In this document: positions 6,038 through 6,181 of the stretch, in pieces
Numbering within the stretch: the stretch's first letter is position 1
How the letters are laid out: each line of letters opens with the position of its first letter
Assembly (NCBI GenBank): GCA_020444985.1
Contig: JAGRHK010000110.1
Coordinates: 1-6,181 of the forward strand
Reading direction: 5' to 3'
Length of the DNA: 6,181 bases
From: Candidatus Competibacteraceae bacterium
GTDB lineage: Bacteria > Pseudomonadota > Gammaproteobacteria > Competibacterales > Competibacteraceae
Notes under the pieces: model-generated
What the model was told of the DNA's origin: nothing
Database searches by the model: none
The model's input: only the letters and a program-made list of their open reading frames with translations
Made by a program: the position numbers and the translations under genes

Positions 6038-6181
6038 ACAGCGGTTGAAGATACAAATTCTCTAAAAAAACTGTTTCAAAGTCAGTACGGCTCGACAGAT
6101 TAATAAGGCGAGCCTGCTCAGTCCAATGTTGTAAATGCTCGACCGCCAGCGGTGACAACAATGCATCTTCGCATCCGGCCA
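6036..6181 (-). CDS. C-terminal end of an upstream gene, possibly ASKHA/RACE (DUF4445) type
   Basis: Reading leftwards from 6179, one frame is open for 47 codons to a TGA at 6038-6036; the 5' part lies beyond the window. The peptide begins AGCEDALLSPLAVEHLQHW, continues TEQARLINLSSRTDF and ends ETVFLENLYLQPL. Balanced composition, a Leu-rich helical pattern and a stop placed just before a ribosome binding site support a real gene. The other two frames on this strand also reach stops within the segment but give less protein-like sequence. The pattern Ala-Leu-Leu-Ser, then an amphipathic helix, then (I/L)xLSxxxDFxxxFxxxLxLxP resembles my recollection of the end of ASKHA-domain corrinoid-activation (RACE, DUF4445) proteins, which reductively activate corrinoid proteins and often carry a 2Fe-2S domain. 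This assignment is tentative; the existence of a gene is more secure than its identity. It probably shares an operon with the diguanylate cyclase. Confidence 0.6.
   Translation of the reverse strand, partial: AGCEDALLSPLAVEHLQHWTEQARLINLSSRTDFETVFLENLYLQPL

Overview
The window is part of a nitrogen-fixation (nif) gene cluster from a diazotrophic bacterium. Protein sequences closely resemble the Azotobacter-type NifE, NifN, NifX and ModG as I remember them, and base composition is moderately GC-rich. This points to a gammaproteobacterium; the genus cannot be fixed from sequence alone.

Plus strand, about 1-4430: a tightly packed run of genes for building the nitrogenase iron-molybdenum cofactor (FeMo-co). 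It begins inside nifE (5' end outside the window). nifN follows with an 8-bp overlap, and nifX overlaps the end of nifN by 44 bp. After a 78-bp gap comes a nif-type two-cluster ferredoxin (fdxB, ferredoxin III), then after 122 bp a two-domain molybdate-binding Mop/TOBE protein (modG-like). About 100 bp later there is a small DUF2934 protein whose C-terminal tail may have been lost to a frameshift. NifEN is the scaffold on which the FeMo-co precursor matures, NifX carries the precursor or VK-cluster, the ferredoxin is a candidate electron donor, and the Mop protein can buffer the molybdenum that the cofactor needs. The module is therefore functionally coherent.

About 4427-4583: a convergent intergenic segment with no clear terminator on either strand.

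Minus strand, 6181-4584: a second, convergent operon. It starts with the last 47 codons of a gene that enters from the right edge. I do not firmly recognise it, but the tail resembles the end of ASKHA/RACE (DUF4445) corrinoid-activator-like proteins. Twelve bases later comes a 479-residue GAF-like/coiled-coil/PAS/GGDEF protein, a probable diguanylate cyclase with an intact product-inhibition site. Its PAS domain has an unusual cysteine set and is encoded by strikingly AT-rich DNA compared with the rest of the gene.

No RNA gene, CRISPR array, insertion sequence or convincing sigma-54 promoter was found. The nif promoter presumably lies upstream of the window.
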